The notes beneath the pieces are model-generated. The model was not told where the DNA came from and made no database searches. It worked only from the letters and a program-made list of their open reading frames with translations. From positions 1-8,122 of the forward strand of contig JAEWCJ010000439.1 of assembly GCA_023390695.1 (NCBI GenBank): DNA of 8,122 nucleotides. The letters are read 5' to 3'. Below are positions 1 through 5,882 of the stretch, piece after piece. A program made the position numbers and the translations under genes. This stretch comes from Pseudomonadota bacterium. GTDB taxonomy: Bacteria > Pseudomonadota > Alphaproteobacteria > Rhizobiales > Xanthobacteraceae. Within the stretch, counting starts at the first letter, position 1, and every line of letters begins with the position of its first letter.

Positions 1-123
1 GCCTATGGCTGGCCCGCCGACATTCCCGAAGAGGACGCGCTCGCGAAACTGCTTGAACTCAATCTGTCGCGCGCGGCAGCGGGTGTTGCGGCTGCGAGCG
101 ACGACGATAGCGATAAGGACTAA
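1..123 (+). CDS. C-terminal fragment, probable class I SAM-dependent DNA methyltransferase
   Basis: The open frame enters from the left edge in frame 1 and ends at TAA 121-123, giving the last 40 residues of a protein. It begins AYGWPADIPEEDALAKLLEL and ends in an Asp/Ser-rich acidic tail (SDDDSDKD). The 'AYGWP-D-(acidic)-LL-LN-(S/E)RA' pattern is one I recall from the extreme C-terminus of large MmeI/YeeA-like class I SAM-dependent DNA methyltransferases, where a short helical tail follows the target-recognition region. No catalytic motif (NPPY or the SAM-binding FxGxG) lies inside the window, so the assignment rests on this tail alone. If correct, the protein methylates adenine in DNA and may belong to a restriction or defence locus extending left of the window. 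The frame and stop are clear; the product is only moderately supported. Confidence 0.5.
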   Translation, partial: AYGWPADIPEEDALAKLLELNLSRAAAGVAAASDDDSDKD

Positions 124-403
124 GCGGGCGCGGCGAGGGTTTTCCTGAGAGCCTCGCCGGCTTGCCGGAACCGGCTCGCTCCCCGGTTCCGCCCGACGTT
201 AACATACCACGCGGATGCGTAGCCCGCATCAAGCCAACAGGTCCGCACCGATCTTGGCTGAAGCCGAGATCGGCACCACTAATGCGCAAGTCCGCTAGCG
301 GACTTGCGAAGCGCGACTCGATGACAAGCTCAGCGGAATGCGGGACAGCCGCTCCCGGATTTCGCTCCGCTTCATCCGGGCTCCGTAAAGGATTCTGAGA
401 ACC
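124..403. repeat. Gene-free spacer packed with palindromes/hairpins (intergenic repeat remnants)
   Basis: This 280-base spacer lies between two converging genes and holds no credible coding sequence. It contains three strong dyads in a row. The first is a 12-bp hairpin at 248-259/262-273 with one G-T pair. The second is a perfect 24-bp palindrome at 285-308. The third is the pair CCCGGAT (354-360)/ATCCGGG (374-380). The last, with a 'CGCTCCGCTTCATCCGGGCT' core, closely resembles a short repeat that recurs between genes in Bradyrhizobium and Rhodopseudomonas genomes; that resemblance is from memory. No T-run follows any hairpin on either strand, so classical intrinsic terminators are not supported, although the dyads could stabilise or end the two converging transcripts. 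Confidence 0.5.
285..308. repeat. Perfect 24-bp palindrome
   Basis: The 24 bases are their own exact reverse complement. The centre is between 296 and 297 (CGCTAGCG), and each arm reads CGCAAGTCCGCT from the outside in. Symmetry breaks at the next base on each side. A perfect palindrome without a loop favours either a protein-binding dyad or a repeat remnant over an RNA hairpin. It sits between convergent gene ends, which argues against a promoter operator. Confidence 0.7.
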
Positions 404-1864
404 TCACTCCACCACCAGCTTCACCAGATCGCCGGGCTTCAGCTTGTCTTTCACGTCGAGCCCGTTGAGCACGCGGAAGCGCTCCACCTGGCGGTCGTGA
501 TAGGCCATGCGGGCGCCGAGTTTCTCCACCGTATCGCCCGGCCGCACGGTGACGATCCGCAGCCGCAGCGGCCGCGCTGACTTGATCTCGGCAAGCGTCA
601 TGCGGCGGAAGGTCTGCACGGTGTCGCGGAAGGATTTGTCGAGTTCCGGCGTGGCTTCCTTGGCGGCGAAGATGAAGCGATAGACTTCACTGCCGAAGCG
701 GATGGCGTAGATGCGGAACGACCACGGCTCGCCCTTGGCGGTGGCGGTGGCGGCCCTGAAACCGTTGATGGTCAGTTCCTCGATGCTGTCGGTGTCGATA
801 TTGTCCATCCAGCCGGACTGCAGATATTCGATCAGCTTCTGATCGGCGGGAAGGCGAACCACGTCCAGCCGCACCGCCTGTTCGCCGGAATCCTTCACCC
901 CGAACACCGCCTGCGGCGTGTTGTCGAGCACGAAGCCGTCCGGCGCGGTGAAGGTGAAGCCGAGTTTCGGGTGCAGGAACTTGCGGCCGCGCACGAAGCC
1001 TTCGCTCGGATCCTCGCCATAGGTCAGGCCGCTCAGCAATTTCAGATACGGCTCCCGCTCGCGCAGGCCGGGGCCGGGCGCGACGAACTGGCGGGCATTC
1101 AGCGTCGGGTGGGTGACGCGTTCCGGCGTCGCCGGATGGGAGGAGAGATACTCGATCGAGCGCGGATCGATCTTCGACATTGCCGCGCGCAATTCGGCGT
1201 TGCGGCCCATATTGGTGAGGAAGCGCGTCGCGCCATAGGGATCGTAGCCGGCGCGCGAGGAAATGCCGACGCCGATGCCGTCGGCCTCGAATTCCTGCGC
1301 GCGCGAGAAGGTGGCGAGCGCGATCTTGGATTTCGCCAGCGCCAGCGCGCCCTTCTGCGGATCGGACAGGACTTCGTTCGACACCTGATTGACCAGAGCC
1401 GCCTGCCGCACCTGGTCCTCGCGGATCGCGGCGTGCCGCGCGATCACATGCGCCATTTCGTGCGACAGCACCGAGGCGAGCTCGGCGCGGTCGTTGGCGA
1501 GCGCCAACAGGCCGCGCGTCACGTAAAGCTGCCCGGTCGGCAGCGCGAAGGCGTTGATGCTCGGCGAATTCAGGATGGTGATGCGGTAATGCAGGTCCGG
1601 CCGTTCGGAGGCGGCGACCAGCTTCTCCACCACCTGATGGATATCGGCTTCAAGCTGCGGCGCTTCATAGGCGCCGCCATAGGCCGAGAGGATGCGCTGA
1701 TGTTCGCGCAATACCGCCGGCGCCATTTCCGTCTGTTTCGGCGGGTCGGGCAGGCTGACTTCGCGCCCGATATTGCCGCCGGAGCAGCCGGCGAGCACAA
1801 GCGCCAGCGCCGCGCCGGCGAGGGCGCTGCGAAGCTGTCGCTGTGCGGGAAGGCGCGGCGTCAC
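404..1864 (-). CDS. M48-family metalloprotease lipoprotein with C-terminal LysM domain
   Basis: This is a predicted zinc metallopeptidase anchored to an outer or inner membrane and acting in the periplasm, where M48 relatives such as BepA and LoiP take part in envelope protein quality control. I start it at GTG 1864, giving 486 aa. That codon overlaps the stop of the upstream nuclease-like gene (GTGA) and has AGGG 7 bases before it; the frame stays open to an ATG at 1924, but that would add 20 charged residues ahead of a clean signal peptide. From the GTG, a lipobox LAGC places the lipidated Cys at residue 27. The catalytic HEMAH is at 135-139, with E136 catalytic and H135/H139 as zinc ligands. 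The ExxxD motif E191-FEA-D195 supplies the third ligand, so the enzyme should be active. Residues about 438-485 (VRPGDTVEKL ... LNGL ... LKPGDLVKL) form a LysM peptidoglycan-binding module. The protease family is firm; its substrate is unknown. Confidence 0.93.
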   Translation of the reverse strand: MTPRLPAQRQLRSALAGAALALVLAGCSGGNIGREVSLPDPPKQTEMAPAVLREHQRILSAYGGAYEAPQLEADIHQVVEKLVAASERPDLHYRITILNSPSINAFALPTGQLYVTRGLLALANDRAELASVLSHEMAHVIARHAAIREDQVRQAALVNQVSNEVLSDPQKGALALAKSKIALATFSRAQEFEADGIGVGISSRAGYDPYGATRFLTNMGRNAELRAAMSKIDPRSIEYLSSHPATPERVTHPTLNARQFVAPGPGLREREPYLKLLSGLTYGEDPSEGFVRGRKFLHPKLGFTFTAPDGFVLDNTPQAVFGVKDSGEQAVRLDVVRLPADQKLIEYLQSGWMDNIDTDSIEELTINGFRAATATAKGEPWSFRIYAIRFGSEVYRFIFAAKEATPELDKSFRDTVQTFRRMTLAEIKSARPLRLRIVTVRPGDTVEKLGARMAYHDRQVERFRVLNGLDVKDKLKPGDLVKLVVE

Positions 1865-2622
1865 TGTCGAACCCTGCTCACGTCTGCGAACTCGATCTGG
1901 TCGGGGCGAAGCAATTCGATCCACGGGCCGCCGCGCTCCTCGACGATGCCGCGGACGCGCACCAGCCGGCTTGAGAGCGAATACGGAGCCAGCTTTTCGG
2001 CGGTGAAGCGGGCCTGCAGCCGTTTCGGAATGGTGGCCGTGAAATCCTCCGACCAGCGCCGCCCGAAATTCACGTAGATCGTGCTCCCGCTTTCGCGCAC
2101 CGACAAAACCCAGCCCTCGATGACGGCAAACCTGCCGCGCCGCGCCTCGATCGCCGCAGGATCGTTCGCGTCCAGGATGTCATAGACCGGGTCCGCCCAT
2201 AGGCCAACTCCGGCGTCCCGCGCCCGGCGTTCCCGCGCCAGCAATTCGGCGCGGCATTCCGGCGGCTGCACCGCGCCCGCCGCGCGTACGAAACCCCCGG
2301 CGATAAGGTCATATTGTACCGGAATGTCCGAGCCGCTCACGGTGACGAAGGCGGCGAGGCGGCCATAGCGGTCGGGCTGCCCCGACAGCGCCTTGAGTTG
2401 CAAATCCCGGCCGGTCACCCGGCGCAGCAGTTCCGGCTGCGCGGCCGGCCAGGCGGCCTCGATGCCGGCCAGCAGGATTTCGCGCCCGTCCTCCAGCAGC
2501 AGACTGCGGCCATCCGGCGCGGCGACCGCGCGCGCGGTGCCGCCATCCGGCAACCGGCATTCCGCCTGGGCGTTTGCGGGCAGCAACAGCAGCGGCAGGG
2601 CAAGGGCACAGGCAGGCTTCAT
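1861..2622 (-). CDS. Secreted SNase-like (thermonuclease-family) protein with degenerate active site
   Basis: The 253-aa protein has a Sec signal peptide (MKPACALALPLLLLPANAQA, cut before E21), so the mature form should be periplasmic. Residues about 30-145 align by eye to the staphylococcal-nuclease fold: PDGRS (36-40), ILLAGIEAAW (49-58), YGR (86-88) and GLW (140-142). Set against SNase, R88 matches Arg87, but D21 becomes R39, D40 becomes E55, R35 becomes L50 and E43 becomes W58. Several calcium-binding and catalytic positions are therefore lost, and nuclease activity is doubtful. A second region (about 165-240, with YVNFGRRWSEDFT) looks like an OB-fold extension common in proteobacterial homologues. 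The ATG at 2622 gives a sensible signal peptide, although no strong Shine-Dalgarno precedes it. Its stop overlaps the GTG of the M48 gene, so the two are very likely cotranscribed and translationally coupled. Confidence 0.85.
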   Translation of the reverse strand: MKPACALALPLLLLPANAQAECRLPDGGTARAVAAPDGRSLLLEDGREILLAGIEAAWPAAQPELLRRVTGRDLQLKALSGQPDRYGRLAAFVTVSGSDIPVQYDLIAGGFVRAAGAVQPPECRAELLARERRARDAGVGLWADPVYDILDANDPAAIEARRGRFAVIEGWVLSVRESGSTIYVNFGRRWSEDFTATIPKRLQARFTAEKLAPYSLSSRLVRVRGIVEERGGPWIELLRPDQIEFADVSRVRQ

Positions 2623-2735
2623 GCACGGCTATCCAATGGCGGGATTGCGGCGGCAGGGTGGAGGCTGTCCCATATCGCAGGTCAGATCTGGGGAAATCCG
2701 CACAAATCCATCCCGCCGGTCCTCCGGTTGAGCGC

Positions 2736-2764
2736 TTCGCAGACTTCGCCGGATCGATTATGCT
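2736..2764 (+). promoter_or_regulatory. Candidate sigma-70-type promoter for the DapA-like gene
   Basis: TTCGCA (2736-2741) and TATGCT (2759-2764) each match 4 of 6 consensus bases and are separated by exactly 17 bases. Transcription would begin near 2771, leaving a leader of about 35 bases before the GTG at 2805. It lies in the AT-richest part of the divergent 182-base spacer. I saw no equally good promoter for the opposite, nuclease-like gene. The match is by eye only. Confidence 0.35.
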
Positions 2765-2804
2765 GGTTTCCGATGTAACCAATTTCAAAAAAGAGTGATT
2801 GGCC

Positions 2805-3779
2805 GTGAAATACAGCCGGAAGGACGCCAAGGATTACGCCCGCCAGAATTTCAAGGGAGTCTGGGCGGCGGCCCTCACTCCGTTCCACGCCGATCTGTCG
2901 ATCAACGAGGCTGGCTTCGCCAAGAATCTCGCGCACTGGACGACCGATCTCGGCGTCGACGGCGTGTTCATCGCCGGCAAGCAGGGCGAGTTCTTCTCGA
3001 TGTCGGTGCCGGAGCGCAAGCGCACCTTCGAGATCGCCGTCGACGCGGCGAAGGGGAAGTTCGGCACCATCATGTCCTGCTCCGACCAGAATCTCGACAC
3101 GGTGATCGACCTCGCCAAACACGCGCAGGCGGTCGGCGCCGACTACATCGTCGTGCATGCCCCGGTGCTGCATTTCCTGAAAAGCCAGGACGAGACGCTG
3201 TACGAGTATTACAAATACATCAGCGAGCAGGTGGATATCGGCATCGCGCTGTGGAGCCATCCCGACAGCGGCTATCTGATGAGCCCGGAACTGTGCGCGC
3301 GCATCGCCGAGATCCCGAACGTGGTGGCGATCAAGTACAGCGTGCCGCGCGAGATGTATGCGAAGCTGACGAAACTCGCCGGCGACAAGATCATCGTGAG
3401 CACGGCATCGGAAGAGGAATGGTTCGACAACATCGTCGAACTCGGCTGGCGTCTCTATCTCTGCTCGAGCCCGCCCTATCTGCTGCAGACCAAGGCCGAC
3501 CGCCGCATGCGCGACTATGCCGATCTCGCGTTCAACGGCGAGGTCGCGAAGGCGCGCGCGATCCGCGACAGCCTCGAGCCGGTGCGGCAGGCGTTCAAGC
3601 GCTCGCGCCCGGCGGAAAAGCCGCAGGCGCATTCCAAATACTGGCAGGAACTGCTCGGCCAGGTCGGCGGCCCGGTGCGGCGGCCGCTGCTGCAGATGAC
3701 CGAGGCCGAGAAGCAGGCGACGCGCGAAGCGTTCGAGGCCTGCGGGCTGGGACGGGCCGCGCAGTCAAGCGCAGCTTAG
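2805..3779 (+). CDS. DapA/N-acetylneuraminate lyase superfamily aldolase-like protein
   Basis: The 324-aa protein is a cytosolic TIM-barrel class I aldolase/dehydratase-type protein; this family forms a Schiff base between a Lys and a 2-keto acid such as pyruvate. I chose GTG 2805 because AAGAG (2791-2795) lies 9 bases upstream. TTG 2799, in the same frame, would add two residues but has a spacing of only 3. Family marks are KGVWAAALTPF (17-27), the glycine loop IAGKQGEF (57-63, equivalent to GGTTGE) and the presumed Schiff-base Lys K177 in VVAIKYS. The DapA residues Thr44/Thr45 read K/Q (GKQGE). The Tyr133 position reads W150 (ALWSHPDSGY), and no Tyr is evident at the Tyr107 site (APVLHF). 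It is therefore unlikely to be the lysine-biosynthesis DapA. A 3-hydroxyanthranilate dioxygenase gene follows on the same strand after 169 bases, which may hint at aromatic or amino-acid catabolism. The substrate is unknown. Confidence 0.85.
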   Translation: MKYSRKDAKDYARQNFKGVWAAALTPFHADLSINEAGFAKNLAHWTTDLGVDGVFIAGKQGEFFSMSVPERKRTFEIAVDAAKGKFGTIMSCSDQNLDTVIDLAKHAQAVGADYIVVHAPVLHFLKSQDETLYEYYKYISEQVDIGIALWSHPDSGYLMSPELCARIAEIPNVVAIKYSVPREMYAKLTKLAGDKIIVSTASEEEWFDNIVELGWRLYLCSSPPYLLQTKADRRMRDYADLAFNGEVAKARAIRDSLEPVRQAFKRSRPAEKPQAHSKYWQELLGQVGGPVRRPLLQMTEAEKQATREAFEACGLGRAAQSSAA

Positions 3780-3791
3780 CCTCAATCCGTT

Positions 3792-3916
3792 ATCCTGAGG
3801 TGCGAGCTGCGTAGCAGCGAGCCTCGAAGGATGACGGGCAATGACTCGGATGCGGGGAACGTGCTGGCCGTGCATCCTTCGAGGCTCGCGATCTTCGATC
3901 GCTCGCACCTCAGGAT
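3792..3916. repeat. Nested 125-base intergenic inverted repeat
   Basis: Two exact complementary arm pairs are nested. The outer arms are 3792-3807 and 3901-3916 (16 bp, ATCCTGAGGTGCGAGC and its complement). The inner arms are 3817-3833 and 3873-3889 (17 bp, GCGAGCCTCGAAGGATG and its complement). Between them lie two small self-complementary pieces, TGCGTAGCA (3808-3816) and GATCTTCGATC (3890-3900), which would bulge as opposing mini-hairpins. A 39-base non-palindromic core (3834-3872) forms the loop. From memory, the 'ATCCTGAGG...TCGAAGGATG' theme is an abundant intergenic repeat in Bradyrhizobium-type genomes. It fills the gap between the DapA-like and dioxygenase genes and could fold in their shared transcript, but there is no T-run for termination. 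Confidence 0.85.
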
Positions 3917-3948
3917 GACGGCGCAAAGTTACGGTTCGGAGAAACAAC

Positions 3949-4497
3949 ATGGCGACAGGACGGCTCAAGGCTTTCAACTTCAAGACATGGATCGAGGAGC
4001 ATCAGCACCTGCTGAAGCCGCCGGTCGGCAACAAGAAGGTGTTCGACGACGGCCAGATGACGGTGATGGTGGTGGGCGGGCCGAACGAGCGCGCCGACTA
4101 TCATGACGACCCGGTGGAGGAGTTCTTCTACCAGCTCAAGGGCGACATGGTGCTGAAGGTCGTCGACAACGGCAATTTCTACGACGTGCCGGTGCGCGAG
4201 GGCGAAGTGTTCCTGCTGCCGCCGCATGTGCGTCATTCGCCGCAGCGGCCGCAGGAAGGCTCGGTCGGGCTCGTGGTCGAGCCGGCGCGGCAGCCGGAGC
4301 AGAAGGACGGCTTCGAGTGGTATTGCTTCGAGTGCAACGCGCTGGTGCATCGCATCGAGCTGAAGGTGAAGGACCTGGTGAAGGACCTGCCGCCGCTTTA
4401 CGAAGCCTTCTTCTCCGACGAGAAGGCGCGCACCTGCAAGAATTGCGGCGCCGTGCATCCCGGCAAGAAGCCGCCCGCCGGCTGGGTCAAGCTCTGA
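3949..4497 (+). CDS. nbaC: 3-hydroxyanthranilate 3,4-dioxygenase
   Basis: This 182-aa cytosolic cupin enzyme opens the ring of 3-hydroxyanthranilate with O2 to give 2-amino-3-carboxymuconate semialdehyde, a step of the kynurenine and 2-nitrobenzoate routes (EC 1.13.11.6). The family signature RADYHDDPVEEFFYQLKGDM spans 48-67. The iron ligands of the Cupriavidus metallidurans enzyme (H51, E57, H95) correspond to H52, E58 and H96 with identical spacing, and the substrate-binding arginines to R48 and R100. The bacterial C-terminal rubredoxin-like metal site is intact: C126-x2-C129 and C163-x2-C166. Length and all key residues are normal, so activity is expected. The ATG at 3949 has GGAG at 3938-3941, 7 bases upstream. 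The symbol nbaC is used by homology. Other pathway genes (kynureninase, ACMSD, aminomuconate deaminase) are not adjacent. The Rid-family gene 1.6 kb downstream lies in a separate operon. Confidence 0.96.
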   Translation: MATGRLKAFNFKTWIEEHQHLLKPPVGNKKVFDDGQMTVMVVGGPNERADYHDDPVEEFFYQLKGDMVLKVVDNGNFYDVPVREGEVFLLPPHVRHSPQRPQEGSVGLVVEPARQPEQKDGFEWYCFECNALVHRIELKVKDLVKDLPPLYEAFFSDEKARTCKNCGAVHPGKKPPAGWVKL

Positions 4498-4532
4498 ACG
4501 CCGGCAATCTGCCGCGCCTGTCGGGAAGAGGC

Positions 4533-4560
4533 TTCACAACAGGCGCAGCCGTGCTAGGAC
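4533..4560 (+). promoter_or_regulatory. Candidate promoter of the tRNA-Arg gene
   Basis: TTCACA (4533-4538, 5 of 6 to the -35 consensus) and TAGGAC (4555-4560, a weak -10) are 16 bases apart. Transcription would begin within a few bases of the mature 5' end at 4570. The -10 element is poor, so this is a tentative call supported mainly by its position. Confidence 0.3.
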
Positions 4561-4569
4561 AGCGGCAGC

Positions 4570-4646
4570 GGTCCCGTAGCTCAGCCGGATAGAGCGACGG
4601 TTTCCTAAACCGTAGGTCGGAAGTTCGAGTCTTCCCGGGATCGCCA
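4570..4646 (+). tRNA. tRNA-Arg (anticodon CCU)
   Basis: A complete 77-base cloverleaf folds by hand. The acceptor stem is GGTCCCG (4570-4576) with CGGGATC (4636-4642), including one G-U pair. The D stem is GCTC (4579-4582) with GAGC (4592-4595). The anticodon stem is ACGGT (4597-4601) with ACCGT (4609-4613), and the loop TTCCTAA places CCT at 4604-4606. The T stem is GGAAG/CTTCC (4619-4623/4631-4635) around TTCGAGT. The discriminator G4643 and CCA at 4644-4646 are encoded. CCU reads the Arg codon AGG. Genomic islands often use the 3' half of tRNA genes as attachment sites; the sequence beyond this one is gene-poor and then lower in GC. Confidence 0.97.
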
Positions 4647-4976
4647 TGATTCTTAAAGGGAATCGCCGGGCCGGATCGATCGCGCCGGCGGGGCGTCGTC
4701 TCGCGCGCCGCGGCGCTGCCAGCAAGGGCGCACATCAAAGTTTAAGCTCCGTCTGCGTATTCGTATCCCTTAGCCGCCACCGTCCGGCGCGACGGTCTCG
4801 GCGCTGCGGACGTCTTTCCGGAAGAGCGGGCGGTGTGGTGGCCGCCGCTCATGCGGCAATGGCGTCCCGTTTGGCCAGCGCGCAAGATATCCGGCGGCAG
4901 CGTCGGCAAGTGTTTCGGCTTTCGAGTTGCGCGGACCGCTCCCGGCCTGGCGCCAGGCAGGCGCATTTGCGTGAAT
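4647..4976. other. 330-base gene-free stretch downstream of tRNA-Arg
   Basis: No frame here reads like a protein on either strand; the open frames are low-complexity Arg/Ser/Pro strings. Just after the tRNA there is a small hairpin, GATTC (4648-4652) with GAATC (4660-4664), extendable by two G-U pairs. It lacks a T-run and could at most assist tRNA transcript ending. A perfect 14-bp palindrome GCCTGGCGCCAGGC lies at 4945-4958, downstream of the AraC gene's stop on the reverse strand, also without a T-run. I found no second copy of the tRNA 3' end, no integrase fragment and no insertion-sequence ends. Confidence 0.5.
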
Positions 4977-5882
4977 TCAGGTGCGTTTCAGTCTGACCGA
5001 TCGCGGTGTCATGCCGTATCGGGTTTTGAATGCCCGGCAAAAATGCTCGAACGAATTGAAGCCGGCCTTGAAGGCTATCTCGCTTACGGAATTGTCATCC
5101 AAGCGAGGCTCCAACAGCCATTCGTAGCATTGCTGAAGCCTCTGCTCCCGGACGACGTCGCGAACGGTCGTTCCGGAGAATTCGAATACGTGCTGGACGT
5201 AGCGCGTTGAAACCTTGAGTTCGCGCGCGATCAATCCGGTGTCGAGCTGCGGATTGCAAAGATTGGCGCTTATGTATTCAAGAATCCGCTCGCGATTGGC
5301 CCGGCGCCGCGACGATTGCCTGGACTCGGTGTTGTCATTCGTGGATTGGACGGCAAGCGCGAGAATATCGAGAATGCTGGAGCTCAGGATCGCGCGGGCA
5401 TGCATGTTGAGGTTGGGCGCCTCAACGGTGAGGTCATTGAGCAGGCGCCCGAAGACTCGTGCGATCGCGTTATTTCCCTCGATCCTGCGGCCACACAAGC
5501 TCGCGGGCTGAGGAAGGCGGGCCAGAAGGTCATTCCGGTCCATGCGGATGACCAGGCGCCGCACGCGGGATTCGAAGATATTCTGATAGCTGTCCCCCGA
5601 ATCGGCGACGAAAAAATCGCCCGGCGTGATTTTGAATTCGTTGGCGCCATATCTGATGATGCCGGTGCCCGCCAATTGCACCATGACAAAATAGCGGTTG
5701 TTTTGATTGCCGTGGCTGGGCCGCTCGATAACCGCGGAATCGCATTCGACTTCAGACAGGCTCAGGCGTCCCATCGCGTGACTGCACATTGACGCACTGA
5801 AGTTGTGCGAATTTTCGGGCAAGACCTTCAGATCAACTCCTGAAGCACAGGATATCGCATCCTCGAACTCTGCCACACGCAT
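4977..5882 (-). CDS. AraC-family transcriptional regulator
   Basis: This 301-aa DNA-binding protein is presumably the local regulator of the divergent Rid/ABC operon. Residues about 35-195 resemble the cupin-like AraC_binding_2 sensing domain found in regulators such as those of aromatic or feruloyl-type catabolism, with ITPGDFFVADSGDSYQ at 85-100. The C-terminal AraC/XylS domain carries both helix-turn-helix units: LDTGLIARELKVSTRYVQHVF (213-233) and SVSEIAFKAGFNSFEHFCRAF (265-285), followed by the typical YGMTPRSVR (289-297). The start ATG at 5882 has a strong AAAGGGG (5889-5895) 6 bases upstream. Length is normal for the family. GC is clearly lower than in the genes left of the tRNA (32/60 at 5641-5700). 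Regulation of the neighbouring operon is inferred from head-to-head placement; the effector is unknown. Confidence 0.93.
   Translation of the reverse strand: MRVAEFEDAISCASGVDLKVLPENSHNFSASMCSHAMGRLSLSEVECDSAVIERPSHGNQNNRYFVMVQLAGTGIIRYGANEFKITPGDFFVADSGDSYQNIFESRVRRLVIRMDRNDLLARLPQPASLCGRRIEGNNAIARVFGRLLNDLTVEAPNLNMHARAILSSSILDILALAVQSTNDNTESRQSSRRRANRERILEYISANLCNPQLDTGLIARELKVSTRYVQHVFEFSGTTVRDVVREQRLQQCYEWLLEPRLDDNSVSEIAFKAGFNSFEHFCRAFKTRYGMTPRSVRLKRT

Noticed and set aside
971..2077. Long forward-strand open frame (368 codons) opposite the M48 and nuclease-like genes
   Set aside because: It is antisense to two genes with clear catalytic or fold motifs and overlapping starts and stops. 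Long antisense frames are common in GC-rich DNA, and the translation resembles no family.
2682..3632. Reverse-strand open frame (316 codons) opposite the DapA-like gene
   Set aside because: It is rich in His/Arg/Ala with no recognisable motif, and the forward frame carries the aldolase-family signatures.
4514..4546. Inverted repeat GCGCCTGT (4514-4521)/ACAGGCGC (4539-4546) as a terminator after the dioxygenase gene
   Set aside because: The loop is 17 bases and no T-run follows; it also overlaps the proposed tRNA promoter, so a terminator call is not supported.
4487..4738. Reverse-strand open frames across the tRNA reading 'GRLELPTYGLGNRRSIRLSYGT' or 'TRTSDLRFRKPSLYPAELRD'
   Set aside because: These are the antisense translation of the tRNA-Arg gene, a known spurious protein pattern; there is no start site or coding signal of their own.
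4647..4976. Integrase or phage remnant next to the tRNA
   Set aside because: Neither strand shows a tyrosine-recombinase motif (R...HxxR...Y) or any recognisable fragment in this stretch.
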